A stretch of 64,000 bases of DNA from Herpomyces periplanetae (lineage: Eukaryota; Ascomycota; Laboulbeniomycetes; Herpomycetales; Herpomycetaceae), in the NCBI GenBank assembly GCA_009733715.1, contig WMKJ01000015.1, positions 62,001-126,000 of the forward strand. The letters run 5' to 3'. The stretch's first letter is position 1. The number at the start of each line of letters is the position of its first letter. Of the stretch, positions 9,945-23,250 are shown in pieces. The notes beneath the pieces were generated by a model. That model searched no databases. It was not told the origin of the DNA and worked only from the letters and a program-made list of their open reading frames with translations. The position numbers and the translations under genes were made by a program.

Positions 9945-12900
9945 ACTTATGCTCCCAATACACTTGGTCGGAAGGGAAACTATTATTTGGGTCCGCTATA
10001 CATATTAACATTTTTTCTCAGTTACCCGTTTAACCAGCTCAACATCAAACTTTTAAACCATTTCTGTTTTTATCTTCAAGTTAACATTCCAATTCTAACA
10101 TCTGGATTGATCCAATAGATTTATTCTCTACTTATTATCCTTTTTAGGGTCTCAATTATTCACAAAAAACTTAATACATTTTCACGGGTAACCGTGCAAA
10201 TATCCATGTATTATTTACTAGTATTATTCAAGCAGGAAACAGTCTCAACGCTTGTTCAGATAGATCATCCGTACAATGTGTAATAGCATGGTACCATAGC
10301 TTTTATACTGAGTAATCTTTGTCAATAATTTAATCCCGTCCGAAATATCGAAATGAGAAACGTTATCACTGTGATGTAAAGTTATCACAACTGCTCTATA
10401 ATTTGGCTGCCATATTCCATTGATAATTACCTTACCGTTATCATTACTTTGAATTCAAAGTATTCAACATGTTAACATTTTTCAATGAGGTAGACTAACA
10501 GATGTCTTAAACGGGCGTATGTCACGCTGAAATTCAAGTCTGTGTAGTTTCGATCGCTTTATGTCAAGATTAAACGTGGATCAAAACTCTCCTGTTAAAA
10601 CGTCTCTATCAAATCTCGTTGCACTGACTTCCACTTAAGTAAATCTACATTCTAGTTCTGTAGCCCGAGCTAATCATTCGTGTGTATCATGAAACTTAAC
10701 GGATGCGAAATGTTCTTCGAAGAATATGCAATGTAACCCACGTGCAAATTCGACTGCGGCTACCCTGATTTCATCACTGCATCTGAGAAATGTCATCGCT
10801 TACACAATAGTGAAGTACAAGCGATGATTTTGACGTTGTATGCGAGAATATGTGAAGATAGCTAATTTATGAATGATTAGTGGGGAGCTACTCACAGGTG
10901 TAATAATTCACCATGGATGGAAGATCCAAGTGCTAAAGATTGGTTTTTTCAAGATATACTGATGAAGCACATCTGTATTAACTAATAAAATAGTGATATA
11001 ACTTCCCCTCACGATTCAGTATCCAGCGTATACTTTTTGCCGGAAACAAAACTTGACAGGATGAAGAGTGTGTGAGTGTTGCGTAAGAGAATCCTAATAT
11101 CAAGTGTCGCTATACGCATTTCACAATGCTAGGCATCTGTCTAAGAAAGCAAGGAATATACAGGCTAATTTAAAAATAATGTGTAGGGCAAGCATCAACT
11201 TTACTCACACGATAACTTTTCTATTTAATAGTATAAACTCCATTAAATACACAAGTGAAATCGCTTTTATAGAACTTTGCTCTCAATTGTTGATATCCTG
11301 TTAACATTGGCAAATTTTAATTAAGCCAGCCTAGTAGCAATTAGGTGTATTTCCGATTAATACCTGAATAGAACGTGTGGATCCATTTCCTTGCCCCGAT
11401 CAAACCTTTCACAGTTTGATAAGACGCCATTCCCATGGCGCTGAAAACCGATGTTCAATCTATAGTACACCTACCCCAAAAAGCTAATTAATCCTCAAGT
11501 AGTTACACTTAACACTCTACAATATAAATCTTATAATGGAGAATTCATTTCAATTCTCCCTTTTCCCCGAACTTGCTCCCTTCTTTCTTGCACAATGATC
11601 TACTCTATAGGGCTGATCTACAACTGTGTAGTAGAAGTTGCGACCACGCTGAAACTTAAGCTCCTTCCATTTATACACCCACCCTACTTCCATCTCGTCT
11701 GCTAATCCGTGACGTCATTCCAGACTTGTTTGACATGGATGAGATGAGATGAAAGATTTTGTTATTACGGTTGAGCGATGTATATGTGTATAGCTGGTTA
11801 AAGGAAGTTTGAATATTTGATAGTTCAGGATTTTTATGTTATCCATTATTGTTTTGCCTTTCAGGTCTGCGTTCATAGATGAGGCGGTCCTGGTAGGCTG
11901 ATTGGAATGTATGATTCTTTTTATTCAAGGTGCATTATTGCAAATTCGTTTGATGGTGATTTAGGGTAGGAAATCGTAATTTATTAGTGAAAGGATCTGC
12001 TTTCGAAATTTTACGTTTAACGTAAATAAATTGATAATGGTTAAAGTTACTAGGACTCGGTAACAAATTCACCTGCTTAGGTAGTCGAGACTGTAGCCAT
12101 GGTAATACCTAACGCGAATTAGTTGTAGATGTTATCCATGTACGCATGGGATCGAAAGAGCTTAATTCGATGAAGTTTCAAAATTTTACCGACAATCTAC
12201 GACCCAGAGGAATTTTGATATTTTGGTTACATTGAAAGCTATGAGATACTGACGGGGGTCTGAACTAATGACCAAGATCAGTACCTAATTTGAGGAGAAT
12301 AACGTTCGGTCTAATATGATAATAAAATAAAACATTACTAAATACCTCTCAATGAAATATAACCGAATTCGAGTTGTTGAATTCTTATGATCTCACTTGC
12401 CCAACTAGATTCAGCCTTTCTGATACTCAATAACTCTGATAATGATCAAAGAGGGGAGTGTTGTGTCTGTAAACTTACCTAGTTGACGAAGCAAAACTCA
12501 AGACTATTGACCGCTTGGCTATTTCAGACATAGGTCACCTAACCTCCCCATATATCTTCTCTATGAGTTCGTAGCCGTAATTCGAGCAAGGAGAAAAGAA
12601 AAAAAAATCAGGATCTATCAACCACTTATAATTTCGGAAACGCTACGCAAGATGATATTGAGCTGTTACTCCATTCCTTTCCCCGCTTTGTTAATAAACT
12701 TCAGCGTTGCGGGCCAAAAATGCCCCTGCTTCCGTTAAGAGTATAGACTTGCACTAGTGATCATGCTAATTAGTAACCCTTGAAAGTGTAAAACACCGAA
12801 GTCAAGTGGAGCGAAATGAGGAGCTATGTTGAAGAATCGTATTTAACTTTCAAGTATACTTAACCCCTTTTACTAGTACACGATACGCCTCACAAGGAAG

Positions 12901-15900
12901 AAATATTTTGGCCCTGAGTTACAATTTCCAATATGATCTTCATATTAAATGTCTTTACACAACTAACGTTCGTCACCGCTCAATTGAATTAATTTTTTTT
13001 AGACAAATATCAGCGCCCAAATTTCTCGGCAACAGTAGGCAAGATAAATTTCATGAATGTCACACCGGCAGCGATCCACAACTAAATGGTTCATTCGATT
13101 GATTTATTGATTCATTCATTCCTTATTTAAATCTATTTACATTATAGAGGTTTTATTATACCCCTTGAAATGGATAAGTGCACGACGATGGGGAAAAAAA
13201 CCCTAACAAAGTTAGTATGTGGCAAGATATCTACCATTCGCATCTTATTTAAAGATCGATTTTGACCGTAATTTCCGATCAAGTGGGCAATTTGAGAGCA
13301 TAATTCAGTTAATGGAGCAGAGTGGAAACCATTTGTGTCAATATAGCATGAAACTTTTTCATATTTGCTGCGTACTTTGGAGAAAGCTTAAAGCAAACAA
13401 TTTGTTTGCATTTTGCCATGAGAATTTAATGTCTCTACACAAGTCGGAAATATGAAGCGGGACTTATCTGAGTGAACTACGAAATATTTATTAATTGGAG
13501 ATTACTCGAGTACTTTAATTCTATTGATAGAAGAATTAATAGCTAACGGTAAAGTTCATAACATCTTGGTGGTATGATGTATATGATAAATGGTTTTGTA
13601 AAAGCATACATGTGCGTAAAACCAATTGTGTGTTGCACAAATACATGCTGTGATCAAATTCAAAAATAACTGGATAATATTTCATGAGTCAATGTTTCAA
13701 GTAAATTTTTGCATGAAAACCATATACATAACAGCGGAAATTTTGCTTGACCCAAGTAACTTTTCTTTTCAACCATAGCTACTACTAGGGCTGTAATTGC
13801 GTATATGCGCAGAGAAATTGGCTTCGACATGTTCCCGTATGATTAACCAGACATAACTGACCGAAATGTCCCATGTATGTACGCACGCACGAATTTATCA
13901 ATCCTTTGTCTTGATCCTATTATGGGTGTTTATCATGTGGCCGGTTAACTATAAATACTAATAGCAACAGGTTGGGTCCGGGAGCTCATTTAGAGTAAGG
14001 ATTTTTGGTCATTCAAAGCGCACATCTCATTCATAAAGCCTAAACATGACTCGAATGATCATGGATCATTTTCCCCTTAACAGTGGAGATGAAAGCTTTC
14101 AGAGTTAATAATTGTGGTTAGAGTATTTCAAAGCAATATACTTCAAGATAACCATCTAATAGATCATAGAGCCAATTAACCATGAATATATGGTATATAA
14201 ATCCATTCAAGTGAACTAGAATTACAATGACAATGCAAAATATGCAAATAACCCCAATCCCCAAAATTCAAAGAAGTTTAAGTGTAGATAGATTTAATTT
14301 GATTTGCTTAAGCAGCGGTAAGAGAAATCCATTTAACACGGTTAATACAAGCGGACAAGTTATCATGTGTAATACACTTGGGTCAGAGAAATTTCAAGTT
14401 AAATTCCGGTAAAATTCATGTTTGGAGATTAAATAAAAATATTGGTACAAGTGTGATGCAGGGCAAGGTTTTTGGCCAAATGAAAATATGTTTTAAAAAT
14501 TTTCCATTTTAGGAAATTTTAAATTATGTGAAGAGAAGAAATTGAGCAGAGTAGATTTAGTAGTGGTAAAGATTTTTGCCTGGAGGTTAGTCCGTTTGAC
14601 TTGAATTGGTTATACACAAGATATAATTGATTTAACAATTCACGCTTGTCTACTCACTTGGTCAGTTAGGCTGCTAGGAGATTGGCAGTCTCCCGCTATA
14701 TTAATCTTATTTGCCTATACATTGACCGTTTATTTCATATATGTCATTATTCTTTGAAAATATTTCAGGGTAGAGTTTTCTTCAGCATTTCGATTAAAAG
14801 ACTATTTCACGGTACATACGTTTGAAGAAGTAAAAATAGGTCAAAAAAATACGATGTAAAAGCACCACGAACGATGCACCAAACGACCTCATGAAGCCTT
14901 AATTCCGAGTACAAAATATAAATTATCATAGATACATACTTAAAAGAATTACCCATGAAAAAAGACAAATTTACAGAACCACTGTCATTAATTTCAAGCT
15001 ATTTGAATATCCGACAGTAAATATTGATATTAGTGGTTCCAATGTAGCGCGATAATCATGATGTTGTTATCTTGGAACATTTGGGAGAATGAACGTTCGC
15101 ACAGTGTTGAAAGTTCCAATACCATTGTAAAAATATCATCTAAGTGCAAGCTGAGATTCAATTTGACCAAAACGATATATTCTGCAGTTCATGATGTAAT
15201 TTGAATCTGGGATTAATCGATATTTTAAAAATCAAATATTTATTGCGTGTTTACTCATCTTTACAAGCACATTGGTCGTCATGGTTGATGTTCCTACATA
15301 ACCCTGATTTTTTTACGAATTCTTCAATATGTTATACATGGTTCATGAATCGCTGGTAGGAGTTCTTCACCTAAACCATTTTTGGTTACACTCTGTTAAA
15401 TCGTTTGTCGGTGAAATAATATTTTCATCTGACATGCAGCTTTCCTCCAAAATCAACGTTAACACTATTATTTCATAGCTAAGTTACAGAATGTCGTTTG
15501 ATGTTCGAATAATTGGGCTGGGGGACATTTTGTGTTGTTATCAAATTTACATGAAAACATAAATATTTGAGCATTGGATGATCCATTCTTAAAAAGTAAG
15601 GTGATTTTTTTACATGAACACGACTAATCATGGGTAATTTATCTTAAACAAGCTTAAGTTGACATCCTTTCAAAACTTTCACATTCAAACTGATACTTTT
15701 AGTGAATCGACTGTACATACACACATACCGTCATTATCGTTTTATTAGTACTATTTCACCATACTTTAACAGACTTTCAACGACGACCCTTGTCAATTTA
15801 AACCATCGTTACCATCTCCAATTCAACAAATACGTGGCAAAATAAAGCTGATGTTAATTTCACTGGCAGTATGGCTTGCTTGCTCTTTTAAGTCTTCATA

Positions 15901-17880
15901 TGCATTTCCATCATTACGCTGCGTCATAACATCCAATTCTTTTTTCCCGTGCCACCCGTCCTTTACATTTTATTGCTCATCAGCTAACAATTTATTACTC
16001 TAATGCTAAATATTTTCCGGATATGCAATCGGTTGTTTGCTATTCATGTGGCTACGTTGGCTGGTCACTTAATTAAATATCCTTATTTAATGTTCACACT
16101 ATGCGTTAACTGAACATACTTTGATCATCGCAATACTTTCATAATTTCACTTTTCTACCCTTTCATTCCATCAACGAAGTATCATTTTTCAGTTGCCATT
16201 TCCATTAATTACTGGTGACCTTATCATAGTATTTATCCACAGTATGTGTTGTGTGTAAATCTTCCGTGAACTTTTCCCCATCATCCAAAATATGGTATGT
16301 AATTCATCAATATTTCCATTAGATATGATTGTTTCGTTGAAGCACGATAACATGAACGGTTTGACGGTAGTGAGGTAATTACGCCATTATATCCTATTAA
16401 ATAAGATGATAAGTTGATCTATCAACCTATACACCCATCCGTTATTTAGTCCATGTAATTCCAAAATCTAACTGGATAAAAATTGCTGCATAATAACCTT
16501 TTTCGTTCAGTTCGGATGGTTTGCTAGCTATACTAAGACTGAAATTCCATAATACAAAGTAGGCAATCCCGAAAACGGAGAACCCTATAGATTTAAGTGG
16601 TAATATAATTGGCTGAGATTTTTAATAGTAGAGTTTAGATTAAGCGATATCCCTGAGACCGCACTATTCTTATTACTTTGGAGTGTTAGTGAAGTTTACC
16701 TTGGTTTCATATAATTGATTTGGTTGAAGTATTGTATTCATTACTTCATAATATCCGAAGTATTTTTTCCATTGAATTTAGTGATGAGAGAAAATTTGTA
16801 CAGAGAGTGTGCATCTGGTTCTTTGTAGTTTTAAAGTCAATTTCCTTTTCATAGCGGTGGCTTTGAGACGTGGAAGTAGAGTACGTATAATCAAAACTAA
16901 CTTCTATTACCATAATCACCATTTTCTACGTATTCAAAACAACATCGTCATGTACTATACTGGCTGATGTAGTTTAGATTTGATCTGTTAAACCATCAGT
17001 GTACCTTTGACGCCCTCAAAATGGCTTTCATTAGTCACTTTCTCCCTGTGCATAGATCCCCTTAATGAAGAATAAAAGGAAAATTACCGGGGAATTTAAG
17101 GTTGATTAGGGCAACACGCCTGTTAACCTTGACCATTAAGTTTATCCAACATCTTGTACAGCTCTTAATATCCAATGGAAATTGAAAGATAGTTAATACC
17201 CGCCTGGAACTTGATTGTATATTCGTGATGATTGCAGCGAAGTTTCCTATGCCCCAATATTCGGGTCCAAATAAACTCAATGGGTGGATTAAGATGTTAA
17301 CTAACATGACTCACTGAGCCATTAACGATTTTAAAAGACTTGTTAACTTGATAAGCTTGGGACTTTTAAAGATGCAAGATTTACGTATGGATAGTTTGGC
17401 AAAGCTAGGCAAATTTTCACGTTTAACGTTCACGTAGACGCTTCAATTGTGTTTCGCAGGAAGGCATGTGAACTATTTTATGTATCAATTCTTCCATTTT
17501 ACAGTTGGTCATTTTCACATGATATCGTGAATTACTCAACGAGGGTATTTCTAAAATTTCATTTACAACTAAAAGAACAATATTCGGGTGGACAAACTAG
17601 ATAAGTATCGGAAATACACCTTCACAGCCGGATACTTCACAAATTACGGTATTATAGGCATAAACCTGGTTTGGCAGACACCTCATGATGATGGGATTTA
17701 TTTTCGCAGGACCGATCTACTGCAAACATTTTGACACAATCAATAATTATGGGTGAATAGATTTAAAGTGACTTCTGTTGGTAAATTTATCAGGGAATTT
17801 CACTATAAACTCTAGTACAGTTGTAGAGCAAAACAACAGTTGATTCAAATAAACAATTTCATCAACATTTTTCATAACTT
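9945..17880. other. Gene-free AT-rich interval, proximal part
   Basis: About 7.9 kb in which I see no coding region, RNA gene or transposon. The longest open stretches are under about 85 codons, show no conserved motif, and mostly lack a splice-compatible context. Base composition is fairly even between strands, unlike the pyrimidine-rich DNA that follows. GTTAAC palindromes recur (for example near 10085, 10471, 11300, 13946, 15463, 16115, 17122, 17293 and 17341). Very small-exon genes or non-coding RNA genes cannot be excluded by eye. Confidence 0.5.
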
Positions 17881-20800
17881 TTCACCGACCTGACCACTTA
17901 ACTCCATACCACACTAGAAGGGTGTTCCGCCTTTAGCCTTGTTCATTTATTCTCATTTCCCTCTTCATCTCCCTCTCCCCCAAAACTCACACGACACCTG
18001 AAAGAAAGTGGAGCTCTGCGCTAATAGGGCTGAACTACCCACAGGGCTGAAGCTTACCCTTTTAGGAAATAGATCCCCCCAATTCGTCTTGAGTGTTAAT
18101 CGGGTTATTTATTCCATTTGAACTTTCTTTTGGTTGGTTTAGGACAATTAGTGGCATGTCAAACAGTCAGTTGCGTGATTACTCGTTAATCACCCTACCT
18201 CACACTTTTGACCGTATGTGATACCACCACCCATTTTTACCCTGGGACAAATGCGTATTTAACCATGAAATTAATGGCATATCTGGCACCTCGGACCTCT
18301 GCCTTTTCTTTTTTTCTCTCCCCCCGTTTCTTTTAAGTAGGTTTATTACGGTGGATTAACCATTTGTTTAACCGGGATTTCATCATCACGGTATTGTGAA
18401 GTTTATCTTCGAACCTTTCCCTGTTCCCCTCCCCCTCCCCAAATCCTATTAACCACCCTCACGTCTATTTGAACTTAACTGCAATAATGCAAGCTTCCAA
18501 TTTGCCAGCTGCATGTCTCCACAGTCGGATGAAATATTCCGATGCGCGGTTATTAGTCAATCCAACTCAAATGCGTTCGAGTTGTTGGCATGTTAACGTT
18601 GCCACCATCGCCATTATTATTGACTGATGGCGGTTGTTAACGTCAATTCTACGGTTCATTCTTGTTTCAGTGTACCGTCATTACCTGCACAATTTTCGTT
18701 TCGCGATTAAATCTTATTAGTATTATCACTATAGTTTAACCTCTTCATCCATCTATTCATCCAAGTTGGTATAACTTTCCCTACTGCCCTCAACTACTTT
18801 TATGTGTACAAGCCAGCGTATCTTCGCTCTGCTTGTTATCTTCAGCTACTTTTTACCCATTTCTTACCATTCTCCTCTTCAGGGTAAAAATCTTAAACTC
18901 CTAAATCATTTCCCCTAAGCCTTATCCATTACCAATTTAATACTTTTTCAGCCTATCAATCAACCTCTCTCTCCTTCGAAAATGACCTTCTGTATACTCA
19001 ATGTATACCCTCTGTCCTTCAGCCTCCCTTGATTTTCCTTATTATAGCTTTTTTTGTTAACATCCCTATAAACAAAATTCTTCTCTAATACCTCTTCCAG
19101 TCTGTTAATTATTGTTGTGTGGAGTAAATATTCAATTATGCTCTTTAGTTACTGGTTCTCATGTCTTTCAAAACTCCTTCTCCCTTTCTCGCTGCATTTT
19201 TTCACTTTCATTATATGCTATTGGACCAGCCGCGGGTCATTCCAAAGGTTTCTATGATTGATGTTATTGTCAAACTGCATACTCCCGCAGATAATCTTCC
19301 GACTTAACTGTTTAACTGACCCTGTTTCCGGGCTTCGCCTTGGTGCCTTCGGTCAACTTCCCGTACTGATAAACTTGACATTACCCTCGACATTTGTTTG
19401 CGTGCCCGAAAAATACATAGCAAACAGACAAGCAGACTTGTTCAGCAAACCCACCTTTATTAAATACTCAATTCTTTTGATCTTTATATAAATATAAAGA
19501 TTTTCTATTCAAATCTGCGCGAGTCTCCTCATACATCGTTTTCAGCCATTTCTGAGACCGACTTCTGGGAAGTTTCAGAGCTAAGTGCACAAAAATGCCG
19601 GTCTACTACTGACCAAGCTTCCTTGTGACACCGATATGACCACTTGACAAGGAATTTTTATTTGAGGCTTCAATGCCTGATATGGTTCTCGCTACCTCCG
19701 AGTCTCCACACGCTTTTTGTGCATGCTTCCCACAAAGCAAACAGTCAGACACACTTTAGTCTCTATTTCAAAATATACACCAGGTATGTTAAACCTCATT
19801 CGTATACACCTAAGGATTTTATCTTTACTTTTACTCGTTCGTATATTCTCTTGCTCTCACTCTCACTCTCTTTCCTCCTCCTCTCATTGTATATCTTACT
19901 GATTAGCCTACATTTCCTCATTCTCAGCTCCCACTTCGTCTCTTAGTTGATCAGTCCTGACCTTTTCTACTCCAGTAATAATCCCCCAAAATTCTACTCT
20001 GATTTGCTTCCTCCGTCCCCGAATGACTTAACAATCCTTCCTTTCCGTTTCATAGCTGCTAGCATTATTCCTTTTTCCAACTTTCTTTTTGCTCAAATAC
20101 CCAAAAGAAATTCCCGCAGCATAGCTAGGAACGGAAACACCCTCAATACTTTGTTACTCATATATATTAAATTTTTATCGTCCATCCTAGCCTTTCGCAT
20201 GCTTTTCATTACTTTATTCTTACCTACCTGAGCACTATTCTTTTGACAGCTTGTTATTCCATATTGGTAACAAAACCACCATTCCATCTCTCATACACTT
20301 ATCCATCCTGTTCGAACTCGGCTGCTTATCTTCCACAGGACTACAATTTCGTGATAATTCCTTGAACTAATCCTATCGAAAGGCTTTTCTTACTGTCAAT
20401 TTTTCATTTGCCCATTACTACCTCGACTTAAGCTCTTGTTACCCTAACCCAGTAACGCTTTCTCAACTGCAGCTCTGATTCTTCAAAAGCAAAGCACAAA
20501 TTTTTCGTTCCATTGATCTACACTAAGTTCCAATACATTGAATCAAATCAATTGAATCATCGAGTCCCTCATGTAAGTCTTGTTTGCCCATTACAGCTCA
20601 AATGTTAACTCTACCTTACTACCAGACAGTTTCCACCAAAAATTGACTTACCTACGGTTCATACATCCCATTTTGAACATATTTTTGAAATCTCACCTAC
20701 CAAGTTGCTCGAATGCCTTGTTCCCAACTCTAGGTAACTTTTACTTCCTTAAACTTACTCTCGTCTATCAATATTTGCTTTTTTCTTCACAAAAGTACTC

Positions 20801-23250
20801 CAATTCAAGAAATTGGACCTCCGACCATTAACAACGTACCAGTTTTTATCAAATTCCTTCTATCCCAAGTATAATTCATCACGAATGCGTTCTTAAATTG
20901 GCTAGAATTGACCCGCATCTATAAACCAAACTTTACCGTATCCGCAGAGAAAGCACCTGGTTTTCATGTCCCTTCGCAGACTATACTGTTCGAACAAATC
21001 ACTAACTGTTTCTTTAACACACTCTCTTTCTGTCTACTCTAATTTTTCAGTTATCCTCGGTTTCGTTCTCCCATTTGGAATAAATTTCTCCACCAATCTG
21101 GATACTTGAAAACCTTAACACCCTCGCAAATCTTCTAATACATTGGACTCATAGGAAGACGTTATTTTTTGGTTTGGCCATTTTTTATTTACCAAATTTC
21201 CAAAATTATAACCCTAGGAAATATTTCACCCGCTCAACCGAGGTCAGCATAGTAAAATCCTCCAATATTTCGAAAAGCTGGCTACATAAATCTTAAGGCA
21301 GCTTGCCATTGCTACCAATATATACCAAGTTTAAGTATACTTGGTAGAATAACAATAAGTCTGCAAATCCTAGTGATTATAACAAATCTGGCCAGCTATC
21401 TTTAACGATGATAGACCAAACTAGCAGTACGTAGAATTTCGCATTATTTTATTGATGCTTTTTAATTCCCCTTTTTACTTGATTGAACTCTCAACACCTA
21501 AGGTTGTTTCGTGTTTGTCTTGATTTTTGCAACGGCCTTCAAAACCTATTTAATACATTACTTTTCTTAATTCATACGCATGTTTCTATGTTTTGTTCGA
21601 TACATGACACGATATTTCCATGGAGTGGCATGATCTCAATCCTGCTACAACGATTTGATTTTAGCCGTATCTGGTCCAGTTGGCACATGTGTTGAGCCAC
21701 GATAAGCAGCACCGTCGCTTGAAGCAAATAGGCAATCCTGAATATGTCAAAAGTAACGAAATTAACCTGGAGGTAAGGTTAATTATTACTTTCATCATTT
21801 TACCACCGTTAGGATTATTCAATGCCGTTTTCGTTTGGATGACCGCTTAGACTATTGAAATAGTCCGACTTGCTTACCGGGATATTATCAGTCTTACTCT
21901 CTTTCTCCTAACGATTTCTGTCGTGAACAATGCCCCTTCGGGTATTTCGCCTCAGCTAAATTAACCAAATATATCATTGGAGGGAAGTTTCTTTCACTAT
22001 ATGTCAAATCTACTGGTTTGCGAAACCCGTCCATAATTTTTCGTATCAAGTTTGCTTCTCAGCGAACATAATTTTTCCGACTAGCTCACTCTATTGTTAC
22101 CCCAGCTGAAAATAACGACTCATGAAATATGTGCCGTCAATGAAGTGCACCATGCGCAAAGTTTGTTTGCCATTTTACTTTACCATTATGACGAATTTGC
22201 TACGCATTGTCGTAACAATAACTGTTGGTTCTTTACGTTTGCTTGATAATTCCCCCGCAATGCTTCGCTTGCTCTCGTCCAAGGTAACTTCACTGCCCAT
22301 CCGGGAAAAAGAACTCTCATGCATTACTAGATTGACTTCAGAATATGGGCTTTAATCTGCTTATGATTATCCTCTTAGACACCATTTTGATGTTTACGGG
22401 CCTTCATCAACATAATTATCAACTTTTATCCCATGGTATAACTCTTTGTCCCCTCATTTCGTGTATCCTACTCAAAGATATCACCGGAGCATGACACCAT
22501 CTAAATTCTGGTTTGTCAAATCATACTTCATTGCACTCAACCATTCTCTTTTCCTATCCAGATATTTCAGGTGCAACCTTTACCTGGTCATAATGACAAG
22601 AGAATATGGTGTGGTGTCATTTCTTTTCTTTTCAAATTAACGCAATTAAGCCATCCGGAGATTTCTTTTGCCCAGCTTCATTATGATCAACCCAACCAAT
22701 TGGTTACTACGCTGCTGACTCTTGGAAATTCTCAAGCATCGGAGTCTTACTATTCAGGCCTTTAATTGAAAAACGTTTTTGCTATTTTGGAATCGCCAAC
22801 GCTTCAACCTTACGACGTGTGCTGTTTTTCACCGTGATTTCTCCATACACTGTGACCTTGCAAACACTATAATTTCCTCCCTTCCCCTTCATTATTCTCG
22901 AGTTTCTCATACCCTTTCTTAAATACAACTCAAAGCGAATGCAATTCTGTGTACTACTGTTTAGTGCGAACACTTTATCCTGTCTTCGAACCATTTTTCT
23001 CATCTTTATATTTTTCATTCTTTCTACCTTGGGTTTGATTGTTCATTCGTTCTCAGTCGTTTGTATCGCATTACTTGGTTGTTTTTGGGCACAAGACTTG
23101 AATTTCTTTCGAGCTGATGCACGCAACTATCGAGTCTAAATCACTAACGTCATTTTCTACCTTTTTCTCATTAAACTTCTAGCATTGATATCGCATCCGC
23201 CGCCTCTTTCCCTCGAATCTGATTATTCCATTCCATCAGGTCAAGAATTC
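17881..23250 (+). other. Pyrimidine-rich interval upstream of the NDT80-like gene
   Basis: From about 17.9 kb to the NDT80-like start the plus strand is persistently rich in C and T (clear at 18300-18450, 18740-19250 and 19800-20450). This resembles the shorter pyrimidine-rich leaders of other plus-strand genes here. Short open frames occur but have no recognisable product and mostly reflect the scarcity of purine-containing stop codons. An AG after a T-rich run at about 23180 could be the acceptor of a 5' intron. A hairpin lies at 21323-21346. Whether all of this is transcribed leader, intron or promoter is unknown. Confidence 0.45.
21323..21346. repeat. Inverted repeat, 8-bp arms
   Basis: TACCAAGT at 21323-21330 and its reverse complement ACTTGGTA at 21339-21346 flank an 8-nt spacer. 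The inner part contains AAGTATACTT, itself a palindrome. It lies in the gene-free interval, and no neighbouring element explains it. Confidence 0.6.

Noticed and set aside
19258-20831. Several 60-100 codon frames in the pyrimidine-rich interval
   Set aside because: Leu/Ser/Phe-rich translations expected from C/T-rich DNA, with no motif and overlapping each other in different frames.
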